Assembly: GCA_002951815.1 (NCBI GenBank)
Contig: CP019454.1
Location: forward strand, 2,728,001 to 2,792,000
Reading direction: 5' to 3'
Length of the DNA: 64,000 nucleotides
DNA from: Sulfobacillus thermotolerans
Lineage (GTDB): Bacteria; Bacillota; Sulfobacillia; Sulfobacillales; Sulfobacillaceae
The stretch's first letter is position 1. Each line of letters starts with the position of its first letter. Below, piece by piece: positions 1 through 7,726 of the stretch. A program made the position numbers and the translations under genes. Under the pieces are notes generated by a model that was not told the DNA's origin, did not search any database, and worked only from the letters and a program-made list of their open reading frames with translations.

Positions 1-453
1 GTCATAGATGGTTTGCAAGAACTGCTCATAGCCATATGGGCCCCCGACGTCTTCAGGAGGACATGCACCTTCGCCACCCGTACAACGCACAGTCATCTGC
101 CGATGCTCTAAAGGCCTGACCCCTTTGACATGAATCAAATGGACCCAGTTGTCTCCAAAGTCATAGAGATAGGACATGACATCCGATGAAGCCAAGTTCA
201 ACGAGGAAAGCTTCTTCCAGCGTGCATCAAAATGCGTGTCATCCACAACAAAATCTTCATCGGGTAAGGAGATGGTCAAAGGTCCATACTTGAATTCGAA
301 TAAATGATAGCTCTGCCAGCCCATAGCGATCTGGATCGCTTCATGAAATTTCTTAAATGTAATGGTGCTTGGCACCATCAGCCGACGCCATACCGGCCAC
401 GGCATGTCTAGCAAAGACACCTGAATATCGTATAGAAATGACCGCATTGCCAT
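1..453 (-). CDS. pRiA4b ORF-3-like protein, 3' end cut by window edge
   Basis: An open frame runs from an ATG at 453 down to base 1 without a stop, so the C-terminus lies outside the window and 151 residues are visible. The start MAMRSFLYDIQVSLLDMPW, then PVWRRLMVPSTITFKKFHEA, DFGDNWVH and a CPPEDVGGPYGYEQF segment match the plasmid pRiA4b ORF-3 family (linked to IS1096 TnpR-type passengers). Family members have no settled biochemical role; many sit on plasmids or near mobile elements, but many are plain chromosomal genes. An alternative ATG at 460 is in another frame and gives no family match. The family call is secure, the function unknown. The 319 bp up to the next gene (454-772) carry no other gene that I can see. 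Confidence 0.85.
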   Translation of the reverse strand, partial: MAMRSFLYDIQVSLLDMPWPVWRRLMVPSTITFKKFHEAIQIAMGWQSYHLFEFKYGPLTISLPDEDFVVDDTHFDARWKKLSSLNLASSDVMSYLYDFGDNWVHLIHVKGVRPLEHRQMTVRCTGGEGACPPEDVGGPYGYEQFLQTIYD

Positions 454-702
454 GACCCATACAGCTCCTCTGTAATCACCTCAAAAACTCTGGCACACAA
501 AATCCCTAACTCCTATCATAGCTTCTCCCCATGGCGGCGACAAGCATGGGATTTATCTGATCAGGGCTTGAGATCACTCCAAAGCGCGCGCATCAGGCGG
601 CGATACAGCGCATATCTTCTCTATGCGCAGAGACTCAGGATATGAGGCCGCTTCCCTCGACCTCGCCTATTTCTTTTAGCTAAAATGCCGTAAATATTTC
701 CC

Positions 703-724
703 TATACTTACCGAATACAGTATA
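703..724. promoter_or_regulatory. Inverted repeat upstream of phosphatase gene
   Basis: TATACT at 703-708 is mirrored by AGTATA at 719-724, about 50 bp before the ATG at 773. It could be an operator or part of an AT-rich promoter. No regulator gene lies beside it, so the role is a guess. Confidence 0.25.
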
Positions 725-772
725 TCTTAGAAAGAGAAGATGCCCCCGGCACAGGGGAAAGGAGCTTTTAGA

Positions 773-1396
773 ATGTCCTTATCCGTTTTATTTGTTAGAC
801 ACGGTGAAAGTGAAGCAAATCTCAATGATATGCTGGTATCCGAGCATGCCGATCCCCCCTTAACGGACCGAGGACGCCAAGAAGCTCGCATGGTTGCCCA
901 CCAATGGATGATTCACCCTCCCACAGCCATATACGCAAGCCCGCTAAAGCGAAGCATCGACACCGCAAAAATTTGGGCCGAAGAAACCCACGCATCGCCT
1001 GTGCAAATTGATCCCCGCCTGCATGAAATTCGATTAGGCGAATTCGACGGACGCCGTATCCAGGATTTGTTAGAAAACGACCGCATCCGCTATCAACTGT
1101 GGAAAAGCGACCCCGAATCCCCGCCTCGTCATGGAGAAAAGCTTAGCGCCGTTGGGACACGAATGATGTCTTTTCTTAGTGACATGAGCACTCGGTATGA
1201 ATCGGGCTTTGTCGTGGCGATCACGCACGCCGATTGCTTGAAAGCTGTAACCCTCCACATATTGCAAGCGCCATGGCAGTCCGCTCGGTTTTTGCACTTT
1301 TCCAATGTTGCAGGCGTGCATGTCACCAAAACAGGATCCCGCTTCGAATTGCTGGGCCTGCCCTGTTCACCCCCCGCGCACGACGGCTCTCTCTAA
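773..1396 (+). CDS. Histidine phosphatase family protein
   Basis: A 207-residue cytoplasmic protein of the phosphoglycerate mutase-like (histidine phosphatase) superfamily, which moves phosphate through a phospho-histidine. The RHG signature is at residues 9-11 (FVRHGESEAN). SPLKR around residue 60, HEIRLGEFDG around 84-93 and the second catalytic His in ITHAD (residue 152) complete the active site. I take the ATG at 773, preceded by GGAAAGGAGC, over the upstream in-frame ATG at 740, which lacks a ribosome site. Short members of this family include broad phosphatases, cobalamin/ribazole phosphatases and sugar phosphatases. The sequence does not decide the substrate, and there is no cobalamin gene nearby. 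It converges with rpiA. Confidence 0.85.
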   Translation: MSLSVLFVRHGESEANLNDMLVSEHADPPLTDRGRQEARMVAHQWMIHPPTAIYASPLKRSIDTAKIWAEETHASPVQIDPRLHEIRLGEFDGRRIQDLLENDRIRYQLWKSDPESPPRHGEKLSAVGTRMMSFLSDMSTRYESGFVVAITHADCLKAVTLHILQAPWQSARFLHFSNVAGVHVTKTGSRFELLGLPCSPPAHDGSL

Positions 1397-1506
1397 TGCG
1401 TGTCTCGCGGCCCGGCGTGAGCTCGATCCCTCAACTCATCACCCACACTGACGTCATCAAGATCGTAGCGTCATTCACGCTTTCAATATCCCGATACGGC
1501 CATGAT

Positions 1507-2196
1507 TCACCCCGCATCGGGATAATGCAATGCCACCTGCTGCCCGTCACTAGCAACGACAACATATGCCATATTAATGAACAACCCGGTTTCTACTACC
1601 CCCGGCAATGCCTTGAGGTATCCATGTACACTGGCGGGATCGGAAATTTCTCCAAAATCACAATCCAGAATATAATTGTGGTTGTCGGTTACAAACGGTT
1701 GATCCTCGTGCATACGCAATGTACTGCGACAACCCGCAGCCTCAACCCGTTTTTTGGTCAATTGCCAGGCAAATGGCACGACCTCTACAGGCAATGGAAA
1801 CTTTCCGAGATAGCGGACCAGCTTCGTGTCGTCCACAATGACAATAAAGCGGGACGCTGCCGATGCCACAAGCTTTTCCCGCAATAAAGCCCCGCCACCA
1901 CCTTTCGTTAAAGCAAAATCTCGAGACACCTCATCAGCCCCATCAATGGCCACATCCAGTTGCGCCACGCGAGAAAAATCGACAATGGGAATCTGGGCCG
2001 CTTGGGCGAGCGCTTCAGTTCTTTCAGAAGTTCCTACCGCTTGAATTTTCAAGCCCTCGCGAACCCTCTCTCCCAGCCGTTGAATCGCCCAATACGCCGT
2101 CGAACCCGTACCGAGACCGACCATCATACCATCTTCGACAAACTCCACGGCCCGTTCGGCGGCCATTTTTTTAGCCATAGCTATTCTATCCAGCAC
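1507..2196 (-). CDS. rpiA: Ribose-5-phosphate isomerase A
   Basis: Interconverts ribose 5-phosphate and ribulose 5-phosphate in the non-oxidative pentose phosphate pathway. The 229-residue length is typical of RpiA. GLGTGSTAYW (about residues 28-37), DGADEVSRDFALTKGGGGAL with the acid/lysine active-site residues, and KLGKFPLPVEV are the family signatures. The listed start is GTG at 2196, with a GGGGAGGGG tract immediately upstream; an ATG at 2178 is possible but sits about 20 bp from that tract. The gene stands alone. Functionally it joins zwf and phosphoketolase elsewhere in this window as part of pentose phosphate metabolism. Confidence 0.95.
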   Translation of the reverse strand: MLDRIAMAKKMAAERAVEFVEDGMMVGLGTGSTAYWAIQRLGERVREGLKIQAVGTSERTEALAQAAQIPIVDFSRVAQLDVAIDGADEVSRDFALTKGGGGALLREKLVASAASRFIVIVDDTKLVRYLGKFPLPVEVVPFAWQLTKKRVEAAGCRSTLRMHEDQPFVTDNHNYILDCDFGEISDPASVHGYLKALPGVVETGLFINMAYVVVASDGQQVALHYPDAG

Positions 2197-2356
2197 AACC
2201 CCTCCCCATTGTCCGTTATATCGGAATATATTGAAGATATTATCATAACCCTATTCGTGTAACACCCTTTGAAGCCCAAAACACATCAAATTCAGGCAAA
2301 ACGTTTATTCCAAGTCCTAAGCGGTGGGCCATAAAGGACGGGCGCACCGCTTAGCG

Positions 2357-3538
2357 CTATTCTCCAAAATCATTCAAACACACCTTGATTGCACCGGATC
2401 GCTTATTCCATAGTGCTTGAAAAGCCTCACGGTATTCACGCACGGGATAGATATGCGTCACAAAATCCTCTACCGGATGCTCCGTTTTATCCAATAGCGC
2501 TAACGCTTCGCTAAACAGATCACGCTCTTGGCTCCCATAGCCAAAAGTGCCAAAGACACTCACATCGCGAGACCATAACGGCGTTAAATCAAGATGAACC
2601 TCCCCTGTTCCCCCAATTAATAGCATTTGCCCGCCAGGTGCTGTGATTCCTAGCGCGTCTTGCACCGAGGAACGACTGCCAGCCGCATCAATCACCAAGT
2701 CAAATCCCGAAGGCCGCCACACCGGCGCGTTCCACATGCGTGGCGCCGGAGAACCGGCAATAGCTGTGATCGCCTCATCCTCCAAACTCCGTACCACCTT
2801 AGCCCCTAGACGCTGAGCCCACTGCACTTGTTGCGGATAACGAGCCACACTGAAGACCTCTAACGCATACGGACCTTCCGCCAGCGCTAATAGCGTGAGA
2901 AGACCCACGGTTCCCGCTCCAATCACCAACACGGAACGCACTCGCGTCCAATCCACGTGAGACAACCCGTGTAACACAATCGTAAGCGGTTCCGTCAATA
3001 CCGCCCGCGATGGCGGCATCAGCGGCGGAATCGCAAGAATTTGAGATTTGGGCACCCACATCACTTCACCAAATCCTCCGGGATAATCTTGGTGAAAGCC
3101 CATCAACAGGCCCAAATCATGGCGTCCACGGTAGTGACACCAATTCGGCTGGTGATTGGCGCATGCAGGACATGGCTCGGGGGATCCTAGAGCCAAGCAG
3201 GAGAGAGAGGGGTTGACGGTCACCAACGTATCTTTCACCCAATCCCCATCATCCACAGCCACTCGCGCCACTACTTCATGACCTAACACGGCCGGAAAAT
3301 GCGTCAGAGGCGCCAAGTACGGAGAACTGCTTCCTAACAGAAGCGAAACATCTGAGCCACATATCCCAGATAAGACGGGGTTAACCTTTATCCATTGACT
3401 GTTGCGTGCAACAGCAGGCTCGGCCACAGATTCCCAGTGTAAAGACGAAACCGCACCCATTTTGGCCGTGCGGGGAAGAAATTTCTGCCGCGCAACGCGC
3501 GGTAGTGATAAATGATAGCGTAACCCTTGATAGCTCAT
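2357..3538 (-). CDS. Zinc-dependent medium-chain alcohol/polyol dehydrogenase
   Basis: A 393-residue MDR-family dehydrogenase. The catalytic zinc region is visible as SGICGSD followed by GHEVVARV. A structural-zinc lobe is present as CPACANHQPNWC. The Rossmann motif is GAGTVGLL, followed by a nucleotide-binding half. Substrate is not decided by sequence; the nearest types are threonine/sorbitol/glucose dehydrogenase-like enzymes. I start at ATG 3538 (MSYQGLRYH) because the 18 residues of the longer frame are unlike the family. It lies 66 bp behind a MarR-type regulator on the same strand and opposite a 2-keto acid decarboxylase gene. A role in reducing the aldehyde made by that decarboxylase is an inference from position only. 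Confidence 0.8.
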   Translation of the reverse strand: MSYQGLRYHLSLPRVARQKFLPRTAKMGAVSSLHWESVAEPAVARNSQWIKVNPVLSGICGSDVSLLLGSSSPYLAPLTHFPAVLGHEVVARVAVDDGDWVKDTLVTVNPSLSCLALGSPEPCPACANHQPNWCHYRGRHDLGLLMGFHQDYPGGFGEVMWVPKSQILAIPPLMPPSRAVLTEPLTIVLHGLSHVDWTRVRSVLVIGAGTVGLLTLLALAEGPYALEVFSVARYPQQVQWAQRLGAKVVRSLEDEAITAIAGSPAPRMWNAPVWRPSGFDLVIDAAGSRSSVQDALGITAPGGQMLLIGGTGEVHLDLTPLWSRDVSVFGTFGYGSQERDLFSEALALLDKTEHPVEDFVTHIYPVREYREAFQALWNKRSGAIKVCLNDFGE

Positions 3539-3603
3539 AGGTTCACCCGACCTCGGCTCATCGTCTGACCCTCTCCCATCACAATCTTGCAAACGTCAAA
3601 ATA

Positions 3604-4137
3604 TCATTCATCCGTGTTACGGCGTAAGTCTTCAACAAAATGAAATGCCGGCCGCTTTTCCGAAAGAGCCGCCATAATGTGAACCCATGCCTCCTCGGCC
3701 CCTTCTCCCGCCGTCCGGAAAATCTGATCGAGAAATTGGCGCTGCCCACCGCTTAATTCTTGTTCAAGAGCTTGTCCCGCATCGGTCAACGTCAATAGCC
3801 GACTGCGCTTGTCATGAATCGCGGGCGTATAGCGAATCAGCCCAAGCTCAACGAGTTGCTTTAAGGGGCGATGCAACGCTTGCTTGCTCACTTCCAATAC
3901 GGTGAGCAGTTGCTGGATCGTGAGGCCAGGAAAGTGGCCCACAAAAAACAAGATCCGGTGATGTACCCGCTGGAGATGATATTTCGAAAGAATCTGATCA
4001 GGTTTATCCGTAAAAGTCCGGTAGGCCAAATAAAAGAGCACTAAGATTTGATTTAATTCGGCCTTGCGATGCTCATCCAACGGGTTATCCTCCAATCTGC
4101 CATTCAATGGCTGCGTTGCTTGCGATCTGGGAATCAC
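3604..4137 (-). CDS. MarR-family transcriptional regulator
   Basis: A 177-residue winged-helix regulator. The central segment LTIQQLLTVLEVSKQALHRP is the recognition helix-turn-helix, followed by LVELGLIRYTPAIHDKRSRL, the typical MarR wing with its D-K-R-S signature. Flanking helices would form the dimer interface. Members usually repress a divergent gene and release DNA on binding a small, often aromatic or organic acid, ligand. The gene is divergent from the decarboxylase at 4282. The 144-bp gap holds two perfect 6-3-6 palindromes (4202-4216 and 4245-4259) that are natural operator candidates. It probably shares a transcript with the dehydrogenase downstream. Confidence 0.9.
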   Translation of the reverse strand: MIPRSQATQPLNGRLEDNPLDEHRKAELNQILVLFYLAYRTFTDKPDQILSKYHLQRVHHRILFFVGHFPGLTIQQLLTVLEVSKQALHRPLKQLVELGLIRYTPAIHDKRSRLLTLTDAGQALEQELSGGQRQFLDQIFRTAGEGAEEAWVHIMAALSEKRPAFHFVEDLRRNTDE

Positions 4138-4201
4138 ATCCTGACCCGTTCATGATAGCACAGCGCCACTCGCGTCTAGAAAAATCCTGCCGAGAATTTA
4201 G

Positions 4202-4216
4202 GTCAATTATATTGAC
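4202..4216. promoter_or_regulatory. Palindromic operator candidate 1 (GTCAAT-N3-ATTGAC)
   Basis: A perfect inverted repeat, GTCAAT TAT ATTGAC, in the divergent gap between the MarR gene and the decarboxylase gene. The same half-sites recur at 4245-4259, 43 bp centre to centre or about four helical turns, so both copies would face the same side of the DNA. It is most likely the binding site of the adjacent MarR protein. Confidence 0.7.
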
Positions 4217-4244
4217 TTAATTAATGCCGATCTCTAAGATAAAG

Positions 4245-4259
4245 GTCAATGACATTGAC
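4245..4259. promoter_or_regulatory. Palindromic operator candidate 2 (GTCAAT-N3-ATTGAC)
   Basis: A perfect inverted repeat, GTCAAT GAC ATTGAC, ending 22 bp before the decarboxylase ATG and only a few bases before its AGAAGGAGCG ribosome site. A protein bound here would cover the early transcribed region or block initiation. Only the 3-bp spacer differs from copy 1. Confidence 0.7.
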
Positions 4260-4281
4260 TTTTTAGAAGGAGCGACTTACC

Positions 4282-5949
4282 ATGACAACACCTTACACCG
4301 TTGGCCGTTATCTCCTTGACCGCTTAGCCGAACTCGGCATTGATCGCCTCTTTGGAGTGCCCGGCGATTACAATCTGAACTTTCTTAGCCAAGTCATGGA
4401 AGACCCCGTGATTGAGTGGGTGGGGAACCGCAATGAACTCAACGCCGCCTATGCTGCCGATGGTTACGCCCGCCTCAAAGGTATCGGAGCCCTTATCACC
4501 ACATTTGGTGTGGGCGAACTCAGCGCCATCAATGGCGTCGCCGGATCGTATGCAGAACGAGTGCCGGTAGTGGCCATTACCGGAACACCTGCTACATCGG
4601 TGATGGCCGAAGGCCTTTTAGTTCATCACTCGTTAGGCGATGGAGAGTTTCAACATTTCCTGCACGCGTATCAAGAGGTCACCGCGGCGCAAACCGTGTT
4701 ACAACCTGACACCGCGATGGATGAAATTGATCGCGTCTTGCGAATTTGTTGGTATGAGAAACGCCCGGTATACATTGCCCTCCCGTCGGACGTCAGTGGC
4801 AAACCCGCAACACCGCCTCAAGCGCCCTTACTTCATTCCTCTGGGCCGTTGGCACCTCGTGATAATGCTGGCCCCCTGGTGCTCGAACAGATTCTTCACC
4901 GTCTCGCATCAGCAAAGCGTCCCTTCGTCCTAGCCGATTTTGAAGTCGACCGGTATCATGCACAAAATCTTGTTCGGACGTTCATCGAACGCACTGGGCT
5001 GCCTATTGCCACATTAAGCATGGGCAAGGGCATTATTGATGAAACGCATCCTCAATTTGTTGGGGTGTATCATGGAGCACTGAGCAGCAATGAACTTCAA
5101 GAACAGATCACCGGTTCGGACTGTTTGTTACTCATTGGCGTGCAACTAATCGACACCATCACCGGCAGCTTTACCGATAACATCGACTTAAGCACCGTGA
5201 TTGACATTCACCCTCACCACACCCTCATTGAGGGGATGCTCTACGAGGGAATCGATATGTTGTGGCTGCTAGATGCCCTGACCCGGCAAGCGCCCCAACA
5301 CCCTCGGGCGCATAAACCCAATCCAACCACGGTCCCCCCTATATTGCCCGCCGACATGGAAGGCCCCATTACTCAAGAGCACTTTTGGTCCCGATTTCAG
5401 CAGTTTTTAGCCCCCCATGATGTGCTCATTGCAGACCAAGGCACGGCTTACTTTGGTGCGACTTCTCTCGTCCTGCCCCCTGGTACCCGCTTCATTGGTC
5501 AACCTCTTTGGGGATCGATCGGGTTTACCTTACCCGCTCTACTTGGGACGCAACTTGCTGATCCTAAGCGTCGCAATATCCTACTCATTGGAGACGGGTC
5601 CTTTCAACTGACGTTACAAGAGCTTTCCACGATTATCCGTTGGCGTCTGCATCCGGTCATCATTCTAATCAACAACGATGGCTACACGGTTGAACGCGCC
5701 ATACACGGCCCCGAAGAAGCCTATAACGACATTCCCATGTGGAGTTATCACGACATCCCTCGTGTCTTTGGCGACAGTACAGCTCTGACACGCCAAGTCG
5801 CCACGGTGCGCGACCTCGATGAGGCCTTGGCTGCTGTGGACCTAGCGCGTGACCGTCTCGTCTTTTTAGAAGTCATGATGAACCGCATGGACGCGCCCGA
5901 TATCTTGCGCCGTTTAGGTCGTGCTATGGCCGCGCAAAACCGCTATTAA
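4282..5949 (+). CDS. Pyruvate/indolepyruvate-type 2-keto acid decarboxylase (ThDP)
   Basis: A 555-residue ThDP enzyme that decarboxylates a 2-keto acid to an aldehyde. Family landmarks are VPGDYNLNFL (residues 26-35), the cofactor-activating Glu52 in GNRNELNAAYAADGYAR, the HH pair at 115-116 (LVHHSLGDG) specific to the PDC/IPDC branch, and the GDGSFQLTLQEL...INNDGYTVE ThDP/Mg motif near residues 437-470. The start has AGAAGGAGCG 7 bp upstream. Substrate could be pyruvate, indolepyruvate, phenylpyruvate or branched-chain keto acids; sequence reading alone does not decide. It is divergent from a MarR regulator and an alcohol dehydrogenase, which suggests a regulated keto acid to aldehyde to alcohol route. 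True PDC-type enzymes are uncommon in bacteria. Confidence 0.88.
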   Translation: MTTPYTVGRYLLDRLAELGIDRLFGVPGDYNLNFLSQVMEDPVIEWVGNRNELNAAYAADGYARLKGIGALITTFGVGELSAINGVAGSYAERVPVVAITGTPATSVMAEGLLVHHSLGDGEFQHFLHAYQEVTAAQTVLQPDTAMDEIDRVLRICWYEKRPVYIALPSDVSGKPATPPQAPLLHSSGPLAPRDNAGPLVLEQILHRLASAKRPFVLADFEVDRYHAQNLVRTFIERTGLPIATLSMGKGIIDETHPQFVGVYHGALSSNELQEQITGSDCLLLIGVQLIDTITGSFTDNIDLSTVIDIHPHHTLIEGMLYEGIDMLWLLDALTRQAPQHPRAHKPNPTTVPPILPADMEGPITQEHFWSRFQQFLAPHDVLIADQGTAYFGATSLVLPPGTRFIGQPLWGSIGFTLPALLGTQLADPKRRNILLIGDGSFQLTLQELSTIIRWRLHPVIILINNDGYTVERAIHGPEEAYNDIPMWSYHDIPRVFGDSTALTRQVATVRDLDEALAAVDLARDRLVFLEVMMNRMDAPDILRRLGRAMAAQNRY

Positions 5950-5961
5950 CCCCCGTCCCAA

Positions 5962-5996
5962 AAAGCCCCCGCAGCGTCGGCGCGGGGGCTTTATTT
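5962..5996 (+). terminator. Rho-independent terminator after decarboxylase gene
   Basis: AAAGCCCCCGC at 5962-5972 pairs with GCGGGGGCTTT at 5982-5992 around a 9-nt loop and runs into TTATTT. It ends the decarboxylase transcript and separates it from the MFS gene. Confidence 0.9.
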
Positions 5997-6091
5997 CCGG
6001 ATGTTAACACTGAGCCGCCTCCATCGCGTCTTTAATAATGTCTTCATAACAGACCTTTAACCGCATCATCGCACAACAATAACCTGCCCTC

Positions 6092-6117
6092 TTTACACTG
6101 TGGCTAGACGGTGTAAA
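6092..6117. promoter_or_regulatory. Inverted repeat upstream of MFS transporter
   Basis: TTTACAC at 6092-6098 and GTGTAAA at 6111-6117 form a perfect 7-bp inverted repeat 39 bp before the transporter ATG. Its half-site spacing suits a dimeric repressor, but it could also be a small hairpin in the leader. No adjacent regulator is present. Confidence 0.35.
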
Positions 6118-6155
6118 ACCGTGACAACCCACTTTATCTTTGGCAGGAGGTTTTT

Positions 6156-7550
6156 ATGAGCGGTTCCAAAAGTATGTTTGCCCCGTTGGATCAGGCCAAG
6201 TTCAGTTGGTTTCATGGCAAGTCCATTTTTACGACTGGTATGGGGGTTTTTACCGATGGTTACGATCTATCCTCCATTGGTATCGTCCTGACCTTAGCTC
6301 TCGCTTCCTTTGGTGTCAAAAGTCTCACAGGTCTTGAGTCCTCCATGCTCGCTGGGTCGGCCCTTGTCGGAGCCGCCATTGGCGCTATCGTATTCGGGTT
6401 TTTGGCCAATAAAGGCCGCAAGGCGTTTTATGGGTTAGATGTTTTGATTATGGCCATAGCCGCCTTAGCCCAAGCGTTCGTCACCAATATTCCCGAACTC
6501 ATTATTGTGCGGCTGATTTTAGGCATCGGCGTAGGAGCAGACTACGTGTTATCCCCTCTCATCATGGGCGAGCACGCCAATGCGGCCGATCGGGGGAAGA
6601 GCATTGCGTTAGGGTTCGGCATTACCTGGGGCCTTGGCGCCACATTTGCGGCCGTTCTCTATCTGGCCCTCCAAGCCTTGCATGTTCCGCCCAACCTCAT
6701 CTGGCGCATTGTCTTGGCCGCCGGCTCGGTTCCCGCAGCTTCTGTGATTTATTTGCGCCGGAAAATGCCCGAAACTGCCCGCTTTTTGGCTCGCATCGCA
6801 GGGGATAGTGATGGCGTCGAAAAGGTAGTGGCACAAGTCGCCGGTACTCACGAAGCATGGCAACCGCAAGGGCCTATACGAGATACGCATACCTTATCGT
6901 ACTATTTCGCCCATCAATGGAAACGCTTTGTCGCGGCAGCGACTCTCTGGTTTTTGTTTGATATTGTAGCTTATTCGGGAATCTTGTTTGGGCCCTCCCT
7001 GATTGCCAAAGGCATCGGTCTTTCGCCTGGGACTTTTCAATTAGTGATGGAGTTTGCCTTTGTCGTGCCGGGCGGGATTGTCGCGTTGTTGCTCATCGAC
7101 CGCTGGGGACGCAAACCCCTACAGGTCTTGGGATTTATTGGCATGGCACTCTCGCTCTTGGCCTTTAGTCTCTACCGTACGGAAGCCGCCGCCATCCCTC
7201 TCATCGGTCTGATGCTCTATGGCTTGGAAAATTTCATTCAACAAGCAGGGCCCGGTTCGGTTTCAGCCTCAGGCATTTTAGGCGTGGAACTGGCGCCGAC
7301 GAAAGTCCGCAGTTTGGTCCAAGGGCTTACGGTGGCATCTGGACGACTCGGCGCGTCTTTAACCGCCTTTGTGTTCCCAGCCATTTTCAAAGCACTCGGT
7401 GAATCGTTTGCCATTGGATTCTTAGCCTCTATTGCCGCACTGGCCGCAATCATCACGATGGTGGCCATTCCCGAAACCAAGAAGCAGTCACTAGAGGTCA
7501 ATGCCCAAGAGAACATGACAGATTCTCTTGACCTCGAACCGATTGCCTAA
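6156..7550 (+). CDS. MFS transporter (sugar/phosphate-porter-like)
   Basis: A 464-residue polytopic protein with about 12 predicted hydrophobic segments. TGMGVFTDGYDLSSIG in the first membrane segment resembles the phosphate:H+ symporter/sugar porter branch of the major facilitator superfamily. The loop after segment 2 reads GFLANKGRKAFYG, a variant of the MFS G-X3-D/N-R-X-G-R-K motif, and the second half repeats it as LIDRWGRKPLQ. The ATG at 6156 follows GGCAGGAGG. It is a cytoplasmic-membrane importer by family, with the cargo undecided. It is monocistronic between two terminators. Confidence 0.85.
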   Translation: MSGSKSMFAPLDQAKFSWFHGKSIFTTGMGVFTDGYDLSSIGIVLTLALASFGVKSLTGLESSMLAGSALVGAAIGAIVFGFLANKGRKAFYGLDVLIMAIAALAQAFVTNIPELIIVRLILGIGVGADYVLSPLIMGEHANAADRGKSIALGFGITWGLGATFAAVLYLALQALHVPPNLIWRIVLAAGSVPAASVIYLRRKMPETARFLARIAGDSDGVEKVVAQVAGTHEAWQPQGPIRDTHTLSYYFAHQWKRFVAAATLWFLFDIVAYSGILFGPSLIAKGIGLSPGTFQLVMEFAFVVPGGIVALLLIDRWGRKPLQVLGFIGMALSLLAFSLYRTEAAAIPLIGLMLYGLENFIQQAGPGSVSASGILGVELAPTKVRSLVQGLTVASGRLGASLTAFVFPAIFKALGESFAIGFLASIAALAAIITMVAIPETKKQSLEVNAQENMTDSLDLEPIA

Positions 7551-7596
7551 TGCCTTCTAGTCTCCTGTTGCATAAGGCCACAAACCTTGTATCAAG

Positions 7597-7656
7597 AAAA
7601 AACCGCCTGATTGCTAAGGTCTTCTTGGACGAAGACTCTTGCATCAGGCGGTTTTT
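7597..7656. terminator. Branched bidirectional terminator between convergent genes
   Basis: AAAAACCGCCTGAT at 7598-7611 pairs perfectly with ATCAGGCGGTTTTT at 7643-7656. Nested inside is a second perfect stem, GTCTTC at 7619-7624 with GAAGAC at 7631-7636. A-run and T-run on the outer arms make it work in both directions, serving the MFS gene and the convergent flavoprotein gene. Confidence 0.9.
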
Positions 7657-7726
7657 AGGATGGCCAAAGCCTTGGTGCCGGCGCGATATTCTACCCAAGA
7701 CCCACACGGCTTCACCGCCACCCTCT

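Noticed and set aside
1234-1887. 217-codon plus-strand frame overlapping the phosphatase end and antisense to rpiA
   Set aside because: Most of it is antisense to rpiA, no ribosome site or family motif is present, and composition is unlike the neighbours.
4138-4281. Possible T-box or other known riboswitch before the decarboxylase gene
   Set aside because: The gap is short and its structure is explained by two DNA palindromes; no conserved riboswitch core is seen.
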